Below the pieces are notes generated by a model that was not told where the DNA came from, did no database searches, and worked only from the letters and a program-made list of their open reading frames with translations. DNA of 64,000 bases from CAVUDO01 sp963740255 (GTDB taxonomy: Bacteria; Actinomycetota; Actinomycetes; Mycobacteriales; Cryptosporangiaceae): assembly GCA_963740255.1 (NCBI GenBank), contig CAVUDO010000006.1, forward strand, positions 248,001 through 312,000, given 5' to 3'. The first letter of the stretch is position 1. The number at the start of each line of letters is the position of its first letter. The position numbers were made by a program, and so were the translations under genes. This document shows, piece after piece, positions 27,408 to 34,854 of this stretch.

Positions 27408-27836
27408 TCAGTGTCCGGTGTCGGCGCGGCCCCGGCCGGCGGACCGCCGGACGTGCACCACCAGGCCCACGCCGGCGAGCACGGACAACGCGCCGAGCGC
27501 GACGATGTCGCGGAGCCCGCCGCCGAGGTGCAGGTCGAGGACGTGGGTGAGGACGTGCAAGGTGTTCGCCGCCAGGAACCCGGTCAGGGCCACGGTCAGC
27601 GCGTCCCGCCAGGCCAGCGCGAGGAGCAGCGTCGCACCCAGACCGATCTGGAACACGCCCAGGTCGTGGACGAAGTGCTCGTGGGCGGGAAAGTCGACGA
27701 AGTCGGCGAACGCGGCCGGAGCAGTCCAGGCCCAGACGCCCAGGCCCGCCACGGTGCTGCCGATCAGCGCGACGATCCCGGTGACCAACGGTCGGGCCCG
27801 ACGCCGGCCGCCGTGGCCGCTCCGCTCGTCCTCCAT
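27408..27836 (-). CDS. four-helix membrane protein
   Basis: 142 residues with four membrane helices (LVTGIVALIGSTVAGLGVWAW; DLGVFQIGLGATLLLALAW; TVALTGFLAANTLHVLTHVLDLHLG; VALGALSVLAGVGLVVHV). Histidines lie in HEHFVHD and LHVLTHVLDLHL at helix ends. It resembles uncharacterised actinobacterial membrane proteins of the DUF4383/DoxX-like size class, with no firm family. The ATG is preferred because GGAGGA lies 8 nt upstream. Confidence 0.65.
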   Translation of the reverse strand: MEDERSGHGGRRRARPLVTGIVALIGSTVAGLGVWAWTAPAAFADFVDFPAHEHFVHDLGVFQIGLGATLLLALAWRDALTVALTGFLAANTLHVLTHVLDLHLGGGLRDIVALGALSVLAGVGLVVHVRRSAGRGRADTGH

Positions 27837-28019
27837 CGCATGTTCCTCCGCCTCGTCAGACTCAACCCCTGCCGGACCGGGTCTGCCCGGAACTCGTCGT
27901 CTGCCCGGACCTCGTCCCAACGGAGAGGACGGTGGGGAGCCCGACAACGTGACGCATCGGCTGCCGACCTGCGCCGGCAAACGATACCGTCGGCGGGCAA
28001 CGCGACCCGGAGGGACGCC

Positions 28020-29288
28020 GTGCCGTCGATAGCCCGCATCGAGCTGTACCACGTCGCCGTGCCGTTGCCGGCACCGTTCCACCCGAGCTGGATCCCTGGA
28101 TACCCGCAGACCGAGAACCGGTTCGACCTGGTCCGGGTGCTCACCGAGGACGGGGTCGAGGGATGGTCGGCCGGCCCCGCGATGGGGCGGGAGCGGCGCG
28201 GCTTCGGCGACCTGCTCGCGCCCTACCTCATCGGCCTCGACCCGACCGACATCCCGCTGATGCAGCAGCGGCTGCGCGAGATGTCCTACCTGGGTCTGCG
28301 CAACGCCTGGATCGAGCCCGCTTTCTGGGACATCAAGGCCAAGCTCGCCGGCAAGCCGCTGTACGCGCTGCTGGGCGCGCCCGGCGGCCGGATCCGGTTG
28401 TACGCCTCGACCGGTGAGGTGAAGGAGCCGGCCGCGCGGGTGGACGAGGCCCTGGCCCGGCACGAGGAGGGCTTCGGGGGCATCAAGCTGCGGGTGCACG
28501 ACTTCGACGAGGCCCGGGACGTCGAACAGGTGTCCCGGACGATGGACGCGGTCGGCGACCGGATGACAGTGGCCGTGGACGCCAACCAGGGCTGGCGGGT
28601 CACCGCCGTGGCCGACGCCCCGCTCTGGGATCTGGCCCGGGCCCGCCGGTTCGCCGACGCCTGCGCCGACCTCGGCGTCGCCTGGCTGGAGGAGCCGCTG
28701 GCGATGGACGCCTACGACGACCTCACCGCGTTGACCGCCGCGAGCCGCCTCCCCATCGCCGGTGGGGAGACCCACACCTCCGGGCTGGCCGAACTCCGGA
28801 TGATGATCGAGCGACGCTGCTATGACATCTTCCAGCCCGACGCGATGTTCACCGGCGGTGTGGCCCAGACGCTGGAGGTGATCCGGCTCTGCCGCGAGCA
28901 CAGCCTCGGCTACACCCCGCACACCTGGACCAACGGGATCGGCTTCGCGGTGAACCTCCACCTGATGGCCATCGGCGGAGACCGCGAGAACGGGATGCTG
29001 GAGTATCCGCTCAACCCTCCGTCCTGGACGCCCGCGGCCCGGGACGGCGTCCTGGTCCAACCGTTCCTGCACGACCGGGGGACGATCGAACTGCCGACCC
29101 TCCCGGGCCTGGGATTCGAGGTGGACCGCCGGGCGTTGCGCCGGTACGGCCGGCGTTTCTCGGCCATGGACCGGCGGCGGCTGATCTTCTTCACCCTGCG
29201 GGAACGGGGGCTGAAGGTGGCACGCGAGATCGACCGGACCCGCCGCGAGCGCGGGGTCGGCGCGTCGGGTGCTGCCCATCCGACGTGA
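28020..29288 (+). CDS. enolase-superfamily enzyme (mandelate racemase / muconate lactonizing group)
   Basis: 422 residues. N-terminal capping domain, then a TIM barrel with metal ligands in VDANQGW (Asp, near residue 185), WLEEPLAM (Glu) and GGETHTS (Glu). The base-bearing strand is FGGIKLRVHD and the final-strand histidine lies in TPHTWTNG. This order fits sugar-acid dehydratases or racemases rather than true enolase; the substrate is not inferable. The GTG start has GGAGGG 5 nt before it. It lies 79 bp upstream of the SpsF-HIT gene on the same strand, so the three genes may form one operon. Confidence 0.85.
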   Translation: MPSIARIELYHVAVPLPAPFHPSWIPGYPQTENRFDLVRVLTEDGVEGWSAGPAMGRERRGFGDLLAPYLIGLDPTDIPLMQQRLREMSYLGLRNAWIEPAFWDIKAKLAGKPLYALLGAPGGRIRLYASTGEVKEPAARVDEALARHEEGFGGIKLRVHDFDEARDVEQVSRTMDAVGDRMTVAVDANQGWRVTAVADAPLWDLARARRFADACADLGVAWLEEPLAMDAYDDLTALTAASRLPIAGGETHTSGLAELRMMIERRCYDIFQPDAMFTGGVAQTLEVIRLCREHSLGYTPHTWTNGIGFAVNLHLMAIGGDRENGMLEYPLNPPSWTPAARDGVLVQPFLHDRGTIELPTLPGLGFEVDRRALRRYGRRFSAMDRRRLIFFTLRERGLKVAREIDRTRRERGVGASGAAHPT

Positions 29289-29367
29289 CCCACGCCGAAC
29301 CGCCCGGGCGCTGGCGGAGTTCCGGCCCGACGACCGCGCGTTCGCGGACCTCATACCATTCCTGCCC

Positions 29368-30540
29368 ATGCGCATCGGTGTCGTGGTCCAGGCGCGGATG
29401 GGGTCGTCGCGGCTGCCGGGCAAGGTGCTGCTCCCGTTCGGTGCGGGGTCGGTCCTCGACCACGTCCTGGCCCGGTGCGAACAGTCGACGCTGGCCGACG
29501 TGGTGGCCGTGGCGACGACCGACCAGCCGGCCGACGACGCCGTCGCCGAGCGCTGCGCGGCGCGCGGCACCCCGGTCGTCCGCGGCAGCGAGCACGACGT
29601 GCTGGACCGCTACCGGCTCGCGGCCGACGAACTCGCCCTCGACGTCGTCGTCCGGGTCACCGCCGACTGCCCGTTCGTGTGGCACGAGGACGTGGACGCC
29701 GTGGCCGCGGCCGTGCGGGACGCACCGGAGGCGCACTACGCCACCAACACCGGCTGCCCGCACGGGCTCAACGTCGAGGCGGCCACGGCCGACCGGCTCC
29801 GGTGGGCGGCCGCCACGGCGTCCGATCCGTACGACCGGGAGCACGTCATGCCGTTCCTCTACCGCCACCAGGGACGCGACGTCCGGCACGTGCCGCCCTC
29901 CGACGGCGGCGGGCGCGCCGACCTGCGGCTCACCCTGGACACCACCGCCGACTACGGGCTGCTCGCCGCCCTGCGCGGCCGGGCCGACGGCGTCGGCGTC
30001 GGCGCGACGCCCACCTGGCTGGTCGACGCGGTGTGCGCCCCGGCGGTCGCGCCCTGGCACGAGCGGGTGCGGGCCGCGGCCACGGTCACCGGCGGAGCGC
30101 CCGCGTCCGTCCGGCGGCGGGACGGCTGCGAGGTGTGCCGGATCCTCGACCGGCTGGGCACCGCGGCTGTTCCGCTCGACGGAGGCTGGGTGCTCAACGG
30201 CAACGTTGGCCCCGAGGTCCGGCGACCCGCCCTGGTGCTCTCCACCGCGGCGCACCGCGACCACGCCGCCGAACTGGGCGACGCCGAGGCGAGCTGGCTG
30301 GGCCGGCACCTGCGTCGGCTCGACCGGGCGGCCCGCACGGTGCTCGGGGCCGAGCGCCTGCAGGTGCTGCTGCTGAACGAGACCGGGCACGTGCACTTCC
30401 ACCTGGTGCCGCGCTACGCCGGCGACGACCCGACCGCCTTCGACCCCGTCCTGCTGCGGGCACCGGCCCCGGAGCCGGCCCCGGTGCCGGCCCTCGCGCC
30501 GGCCGAGGCCGCCCGTGCCGTCGCGGCGGAGCTGCGATGA
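29368..30540 (+). CDS. SpsF-like nucleotidyltransferase fused to a HIT domain
   Basis: 390 residues in two parts. Residues 1-235 match the SpsF/cytidylyltransferase group (COG1861-type): GVVVQARMGSSRLPGKVLL at the start, then RGSEHDVLDRY and VRVTADCPF. Residues 245-365 are a histidine-triad domain: CEVCRILDR opens it, WVLNGNVGP follows, and HVHFHLVPR is the catalytic triad. SpsF proteins activate surface sugars with nucleotides; HIT proteins hydrolyse or transfer nucleotide conjugates. The join is in one uninterrupted frame. An Ala/Pro tail ends the protein, whose stop overlaps the next gene (ATGA). Confidence 0.85.
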   Translation: MRIGVVVQARMGSSRLPGKVLLPFGAGSVLDHVLARCEQSTLADVVAVATTDQPADDAVAERCAARGTPVVRGSEHDVLDRYRLAADELALDVVVRVTADCPFVWHEDVDAVAAAVRDAPEAHYATNTGCPHGLNVEAATADRLRWAAATASDPYDREHVMPFLYRHQGRDVRHVPPSDGGGRADLRLTLDTTADYGLLAALRGRADGVGVGATPTWLVDAVCAPAVAPWHERVRAAATVTGGAPASVRRRDGCEVCRILDRLGTAAVPLDGGWVLNGNVGPEVRRPALVLSTAAHRDHAAELGDAEASWLGRHLRRLDRAARTVLGAERLQVLLLNETGHVHFHLVPRYAGDDPTAFDPVLLRAPAPEPAPVPALAPAEAARAVAAELR

Positions 30541-31253
30541 CGCCCCCCGGCAGGAACGACATCCGGGCCAACGTCCTGGTGGTGCTCGCCGTCAAGCTGA
30601 CCACGTTCTGCGGACGGTTCAGCCCTTACCGGCTGCTGACCAGGGTGTTCGCCGGCCGGAAGCGCTCGGCCCGGTGGACCCGCATGCTCACCGCGCACCC
30701 GATCGCCGGCCGGCGGCTGGTGGCCCACGACCGGATCGACGTCGCCTCGATCTACGTCGCCCTCTGGCTGGCCGTCCTGTTAGGAATGCTGCTGGTCGTG
30801 CCGGCCTGGAACGGCGCGTCCGCCGCCGGCCGGGTGGTGTCCGTGCTCGGGATCGTCCTCGCGGTCACGCGCTTCGTGGACCTGGTGACCTACCAGGTCG
30901 GCATCCTGCTCGACCCCCGGCAGCGGATGTTGTGGTCTCCCGCGCGGAACCTCGTGCTGCTCGGCGTGAACCTCGTCGAGATCACGCTCGCGTCGGCCGT
31001 CGCCCTGTACGTGCTCGGGGACGAGTTGCCGGGCGGCACGCCGGCCGGCCGGCTCGACGCGTGGGTGCGGGCGGTGAACCTCATCGCGTTGCTCGAGCCG
31101 GTGAAGCGGGCCGGCGCACCGTTGCTGGCGACGCAGGTGCTCACCGTTGCCTCCGCGGTGCTGCTTCTCGTCCTCGCGGTCGGAATGCTGCTCGGCCTGA
31201 TGTCACAGGAATTCCGGAACGGCCGGTCCGAATCGGACGAGAACACCGATTGA
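30537..31253 (+). CDS. integral membrane protein coupled to SpsF-HIT
   Basis: 238 residues with four or five membrane segments (IYVALWLAVLLGMLLVVPAW; VVSVLGIVLAVTRFVDLVTYQVG; NLVLLGVNLVEITLASAVALYVLG; VLTVASAVLLLVLAVGMLLGLM). The N-terminus is basic and the C-terminal tail acidic (RSESDENTD). It resembles the ion-channel-like small membrane proteins annotated as hypothetical in actinobacteria, and I do not recognise a family. ATG overlaps the TGA of the fusion gene, so the two products are probably needed together. Confidence 0.75.
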   Translation: MTPPGRNDIRANVLVVLAVKLTTFCGRFSPYRLLTRVFAGRKRSARWTRMLTAHPIAGRRLVAHDRIDVASIYVALWLAVLLGMLLVVPAWNGASAAGRVVSVLGIVLAVTRFVDLVTYQVGILLDPRQRMLWSPARNLVLLGVNLVEITLASAVALYVLGDELPGGTPAGRLDAWVRAVNLIALLEPVKRAGAPLLATQVLTVASAVLLLVLAVGMLLGLMSQEFRNGRSESDENTD

Positions 31254-31310
31254 AATGCGGTGGTCGAGTTACCGCGATAATCCGGTTCCGACCCGTTACT
31301 GTGCCCGCTC

Positions 31311-31754
31311 ATGGGAATCAGCTGCCACCTCGTCCGCCTGCGGGAGACGGAGGTGCCCGCGATCCGGGCCGAGCCGATCGACATCCTCGACTACCTCGAC
31401 GAGGACCAGCCGGCCGGCCGCTGGGTCGACCTCGACCAGGCATGGATGGGCCTGCTGGCCGTGTTCGGACCGCACGACGGTCCGGAGGACTCGCTGATGC
31501 GCGCGCTCATCCCGGACGAGCCGATATTCGACGAGAGCGACAGCGGCGGGCACACGGTCATGCTCGCCGAGCCGGCCCTGGTCCGGGTGGTCGCCGACGC
31601 ATTGGACGCTTTCGACCGGGACGCGTTCGCCAAGCGGCAGTCGGACGGGCCGACGATGGACCCGGACTACCTGGCCGGCCATTTCGACCCTCTCCGCGCG
31701 TGCTACCGGCAGGCCGCCGACGGCGGCGAGACGATCGCCGTCGTGATCGGCTGA
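31311..31754 (+). CDS. DUF1877 (YfbM-like) protein
   Basis: 147 residues beginning MGISCHLVRLRE, the characteristic opening of the DUF1877/YfbM family, with the internal WVDLDQAWMGLLAVFG that marks its core. Function is unknown; the family often sits near immunity and contact-dependent loci, but nothing of that kind is adjacent. A strong terminator follows the stop. Confidence 0.88.
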   Translation: MGISCHLVRLRETEVPAIRAEPIDILDYLDEDQPAGRWVDLDQAWMGLLAVFGPHDGPEDSLMRALIPDEPIFDESDSGGHTVMLAEPALVRVVADALDAFDRDAFAKRQSDGPTMDPDYLAGHFDPLRACYRQAADGGETIAVVIG

Positions 31755-31781
31755 CCCGACGAGTCGCGTCACCGGCCCTCG

Positions 31782-31812
31782 GAACGGCCGCGGGTGGGGG
31801 TCGCGGCCGTTC
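31782..31812. terminator. bidirectional terminator between convergent genes
   Basis: Perfect 11-bp arms GAACGGCCGCG and CGCGGCCGTTC around a 9-nt loop. It lies between the rightward DUF1877 gene and the leftward SRPBCC gene, and its right arm runs into the stop codon of the latter. Confidence 0.75.
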
Positions 31813-32281
31813 AGCCCGTGACGGCGTCGCGGCCGGCCGCCAGGAAGGCTGACAGCGCGCGGAGCCGCCGGCTCGTCTCCAGGCGGAACGCGGCCAGCGC
31901 GACCGGCTCGATCAGCCGCCGCGCGAACGCCGGCCGGCAGGTGAACGTCATCGTGTAGACGGCTTCGCTGCGGCCGTCCGGCAACGGGCGGTGCCGGATG
32001 GACGCGCTCCAGCGGGAGAAGAACGGCGCCTGGTCGACCAGCGTGACGGCGGCCAGGTGCGGCGGCCGGAACGTGACGTACCTGGTGCGGAACGCGTAGC
32101 CGCCGAGCAGCCGCCGCGACGTGCACACCGCGACGGCGCCCACGCCGGGCTGCCGCGCGTCCTCCAGCTCGGCCGCGCGCAGCAGGGTGTCCCACTCCAG
32201 CCGCCGGTCGTAGTCGTGGACCAGCGCGAAGACCCGCTCGCAGGACGCGGGCATCTCCACCCGCACCTGCGTGTGTGCCAC
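31811..32281 (-). CDS. SRPBCC (START-like) family protein
   Basis: 156 residues of helix-grip fold: an N-terminal strand (TQVRVEMPASCERVFALVHDYDRRLEWDTLL), central strands with FRTRYVTFRPPHLAAVTLV, and the long C-terminal helix ending RRLRALSAFLA. Such proteins bind hydrophobic ligands or act as cyclases. It follows fdhD by nine bases on the same strand, with no obvious functional link. Confidence 0.85.
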   Translation of the reverse strand: MAHTQVRVEMPASCERVFALVHDYDRRLEWDTLLRAAELEDARQPGVGAVAVCTSRRLLGGYAFRTRYVTFRPPHLAAVTLVDQAPFFSRWSASIRHRPLPDGRSEAVYTMTFTCRPAFARRLIEPVALAAFRLETSRRLRALSAFLAAGRDAVTG

Positions 32282-32290
32282 GCACCCAGG

Positions 32291-33145
32291 CTAGCCGTCG
32301 GCCGCGACCGGGGCGCCGGCGTCGGCGGTGACCCGGTGGGCTCCGGTGTAGACGTTCATCGACGTGCCCCGCAGGAAGCCGATCAGCGTCATGCCCGACT
32401 CCTCGGCCAGGTCGACCGCCAGCGTGGACGGCGCGGAGACGGCGGCCAGCACCGGAACGCCGGCCATCAGCGCCTTCTGTGCCAGCTCGAAGCTCGCCCG
32501 ACCGCTGACCAGCAGGACGTGGCCGGTCAGCGGCACCAGCCCCTCCCGCAGCGCCGCTCCGATCGCCTTGTCGACGGCGTTGTGCCGGCCGATGTCCTCG
32601 CGCAGCAGCCGCAGGGTGCCCTCGGCGGTGAACAGTCCCGCGGCGTGCAGCCCGCCGGTGCGGTCGAACACCCGCTGGGCCGACCGCAGAGCGTCCGGCG
32701 CGGCGGCCAGCATCGCGGCGTCGACGCTCACCGGGTCGCCGGCCACCGGGTGCACCGTCCGGGTGCGGACGGCGTCGATGCTGGCCTTGCCGCAGATGCC
32801 GCACGAGCTGGTCGTGTAGAAGTTCCGCCGGACCGCGGCCTCGGGCGGCGCCACGCCGTCGGCCAGGGCGACGTCCAGCACGTTGAAGGTGTTCGCGCCG
32901 GTGTCGTCGGTACCGGCGCAGTACCGGACGGTGGCGATGTCCGCCGCGGTGGTGACCACTCCCTCGGTGAGCAGGAAGCCGTGCACCAGGTCGACGTCGT
33001 CGCCGGGGGTCCGCATGGTCACGGCGAGCTGTTCCCCGTCGACCCGGATCTCCAGCGGTTCCTCGACGACCAGCGTGTCGGGCCGCTCGGTGCGCCGCCC
33101 GCCGTCCAGACGAACCACCCGCCGCCGCGCCGTCACCCGACCCAT
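32291..33145 (-). CDS. fdhD: formate dehydrogenase sulfurtransferase FdhD
   Basis: 284 residues. FdhD carries sulfur from a cysteine desulfurase to the molybdenum cofactor of formate dehydrogenases. The active cysteines are in SSCGICGKA near residue 115, and the second conserved block is REDIGRHNAVDKAIGAAL. Its expected client, an FdhF/YdeP-type oxidoreductase, is encoded 1.7 kb away, with cofactor genes mobA and DUF6457 between them. Confidence 0.95.
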   Translation of the reverse strand: MGRVTARRRVVRLDGGRRTERPDTLVVEEPLEIRVDGEQLAVTMRTPGDDVDLVHGFLLTEGVVTTAADIATVRYCAGTDDTGANTFNVLDVALADGVAPPEAAVRRNFYTTSSCGICGKASIDAVRTRTVHPVAGDPVSVDAAMLAAAPDALRSAQRVFDRTGGLHAAGLFTAEGTLRLLREDIGRHNAVDKAIGAALREGLVPLTGHVLLVSGRASFELAQKALMAGVPVLAAVSAPSTLAVDLAEESGMTLIGFLRGTSMNVYTGAHRVTADAGAPVAADG

Positions 33146-33270
33146 CGCTCCTCCTCGGTACCGCTGGCCCCTTGCTACCAGGGTTTAGTGTGCGTCGGTG
33201 CGCACGGCGCCGATACCGAAACGCGGGGGAGCCCGCCGATGACGGCGGCAGGTGGCCAGGAGCGGCCGCC

Positions 33271-33984
33271 ATGACCCACGACCTGGCCGTCGACACGCAC
33301 CGCCTCATGACGGCCCGCTGGACGGAGTGGATTCTGGCGGATGAGGGCCTGAGCGGGGATCCGCCGCCCGGCGTGGCGGCTAGCGTGGCCCGCGTGGAGG
33401 CGTACGCGGCGGTGGTGCTGGCCGGCGGTCGGGCTGGGCGGCTCGGCGGGGTGGCCAAGCCCGGTGTGCGGATCGGCGGCCGGACGCTGCTCGACCGCGT
33501 GCTGGACGCCGTGGCCGACGCGGCACCACGCATCGTGGTCGGCCCCGATCAGGCGGTGCCCGCCGGTGTGCGGGTCACCCGGGAGCAGCCGGCCGGGGGA
33601 GGCCCGGTCGCCGCGCTCGCGGCCGGCCTCGCCCTCGTCCCGGACGGCACGGCATGGGTGGCCGTGCTCGCCGCCGACCTGCCGTTCCTCACTCCGGACG
33701 CGGTGGCGGCCCTGGGCCTGGCCGCGGCCGGCCGGGACGGGGCGGTGCTGGTCGACGACGGCGGACGCGCGCAGTACCTCGCCGGCGTGTGGCGGGTGGG
33801 CGCATTGGTCGCGGCTCTGAACGGGCTCGGCGAGCCGGCCGGCGCGTCGGTCCGCCGGCTGCTCGCGGGTCTGGACATGGCCGAGGTCGCAGTCGGGGGC
33901 GACCCGCCGCCGTGGTTCGACTGCGACGATGCGGACGACGTCCGGCGCGCCCACGCGTGGACCACGGAGGAGGAGCGGACATGA
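33271..33984 (+). CDS. mobA: molybdenum cofactor guanylyltransferase
   Basis: Attaches GMP to molybdopterin to give the bis-MGD cofactor used by formate-dehydrogenase-type enzymes. The nucleotide-binding signature is VVLAGGRAGRLGGVAKP, with LAADLPFL at the metal site. From the ATG the protein has 237 residues, about 40 more than needed. MobA proper starts at the GTG near 33394 (VEAYAAVVLAGG), and the extra N-terminus may be untranslated. Its stop overlaps the DUF6457 start (ATGA). Confidence 0.88.
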   Translation: MTHDLAVDTHRLMTARWTEWILADEGLSGDPPPGVAASVARVEAYAAVVLAGGRAGRLGGVAKPGVRIGGRTLLDRVLDAVADAAPRIVVGPDQAVPAGVRVTREQPAGGGPVAALAAGLALVPDGTAWVAVLAADLPFLTPDAVAALGLAAAGRDGAVLVDDGGRAQYLAGVWRVGALVAALNGLGEPAGASVRRLLAGLDMAEVAVGGDPPPWFDCDDADDVRRAHAWTTEEERT

Positions 33985-34217
33985 GCAGCCTGGACGACTG
34001 GACCGCCGCGGTGGCCTGTGAGCTGGATCTGGCCGGCGCGCCGGAGGCGGACTTCGTCCTCGACCTGGCCCGCGACGTCGCCCATGCGGTGGCCCGGCCG
34101 GCGGCCCCGTTGACCACCTACCTCCTCGGCATGGCCGTGGGCGCCGGTGCCGACCCGGCCGCGGCCGCCGCCCGCATCCGCGCCCTCACCGTTGACTGGC
34201 CCCCGGCGGACGTCTGA
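33981..34217 (+). CDS. DUF6457 protein, MobA partner
   Basis: 78 residues: a helical domain with LDDWTAAVACELDL and VLDLARDVAHAVARPAAPLTTYLLGMAVG. This small family is found fused to or directly after MobA in actinobacteria and probably assists cofactor assembly. It is translationally coupled to mobA by ATGA. A terminator follows at 34277. Confidence 0.88.
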   Translation: MSSLDDWTAAVACELDLAGAPEADFVLDLARDVAHAVARPAAPLTTYLLGMAVGAGADPAAAAARIRALTVDWPPADV

Positions 34218-34276
34218 GCAGCAGCCGGACCCCTGCGCCCTGTGCGTCTGGTCAGGTCGGGTCGTAATGCTGCACG

Positions 34277-34299
34277 CCGCCGGCCGCCCCGGCCGGCGG
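34277..34299. terminator. terminator between convergent genes
   Basis: Perfect 9-bp arms CCGCCGGCC and GGCCGGCGG around GCCCC, between the rightward DUF6457 gene and the leftward membrane-protein gene. Confidence 0.65.
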
Positions 34300-34305
34300 A
34301 GGCCG

Positions 34306-34665
34306 TCAGCCGAACTGGGACAAGACCACGGCTCCTGCCACCACAAGCGCGATCCAGCCGAAGATGCCGGCGATCAACGCCGCGACCGCGGCGCGCCGCC
34401 ACACGACATACCACGACCGCGTCCGCCACCAACCCGCCAGCGCCGCCGTCGCCGCCACCAGCAGGGGCGCGATCGCCGCCCCGAGGTAGAACAGGAAGAG
34501 CCGTAGCGACGGCTGGTCGCTGCCCTCGCCCAGCTCGTCGTCCCACCAGAGGTAGAGCCACGGCCCGACCACCGCGACCGCCGAAGCGGTAGCCAGCCAG
34601 GTCCACACCAGCGCCCCCCGGGCAGGGTTTCGGCGGGCGTCACGGGTCGCGTGCGAAGAGTTCAC
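34306..34665 (-). CDS. small membrane protein
   Basis: 119 residues with three membrane segments (LVWTWLATASAVAVVGPWLYLWW; LRLFLFYLGAAIAPLLVAATAALAGWW; AAVAALIAGIFGWIALVVAGAVVL) and a basic N-terminus. I do not recognise a family. Confidence 0.6.
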   Translation of the reverse strand: MNSSHATRDARRNPARGALVWTWLATASAVAVVGPWLYLWWDDELGEGSDQPSLRLFLFYLGAAIAPLLVAATAALAGWWRTRSWYVVWRRAAVAALIAGIFGWIALVVAGAVVLSQFG

Positions 34666-34746
34666 GCCGGCAGCGTGCCGCGCCGCGACCGACGGCGCCT
34701 GAGCAGTTCTACCCAGTCACCCCCTGGCGGCCCGGGTGGCCGCCTC

Positions 34747-34844
34747 GTGGCACGTACCGGGTGCTCTACCGCATCCGCGAGGATCGGCGTGAGGTCGTCG
34801 CCCTCCGGGTCGAGCATCGGCGGGACGCCTACCGCCCGCTCTGA
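34747..34844 (+). pseudogene. C-terminal remnant of a RelE/ParE-type toxin
   Basis: The frame ending in TGA at 34842-34844 reads GTYRVLYRIREDRREVV, then ALRVEHRRDAYRPL. This is the last two strands of a RelE-fold mRNA interferase, including the usual RVLYRI and HRRDAYR blocks. The upstream half of the fold is absent: the open frame before it is Pro/Arg-rich and has no start. No antitoxin is adjacent. It is probably a decayed toxin-antitoxin locus. Confidence 0.6.
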
Positions 34845-34854
34845 GCCGGACGGC

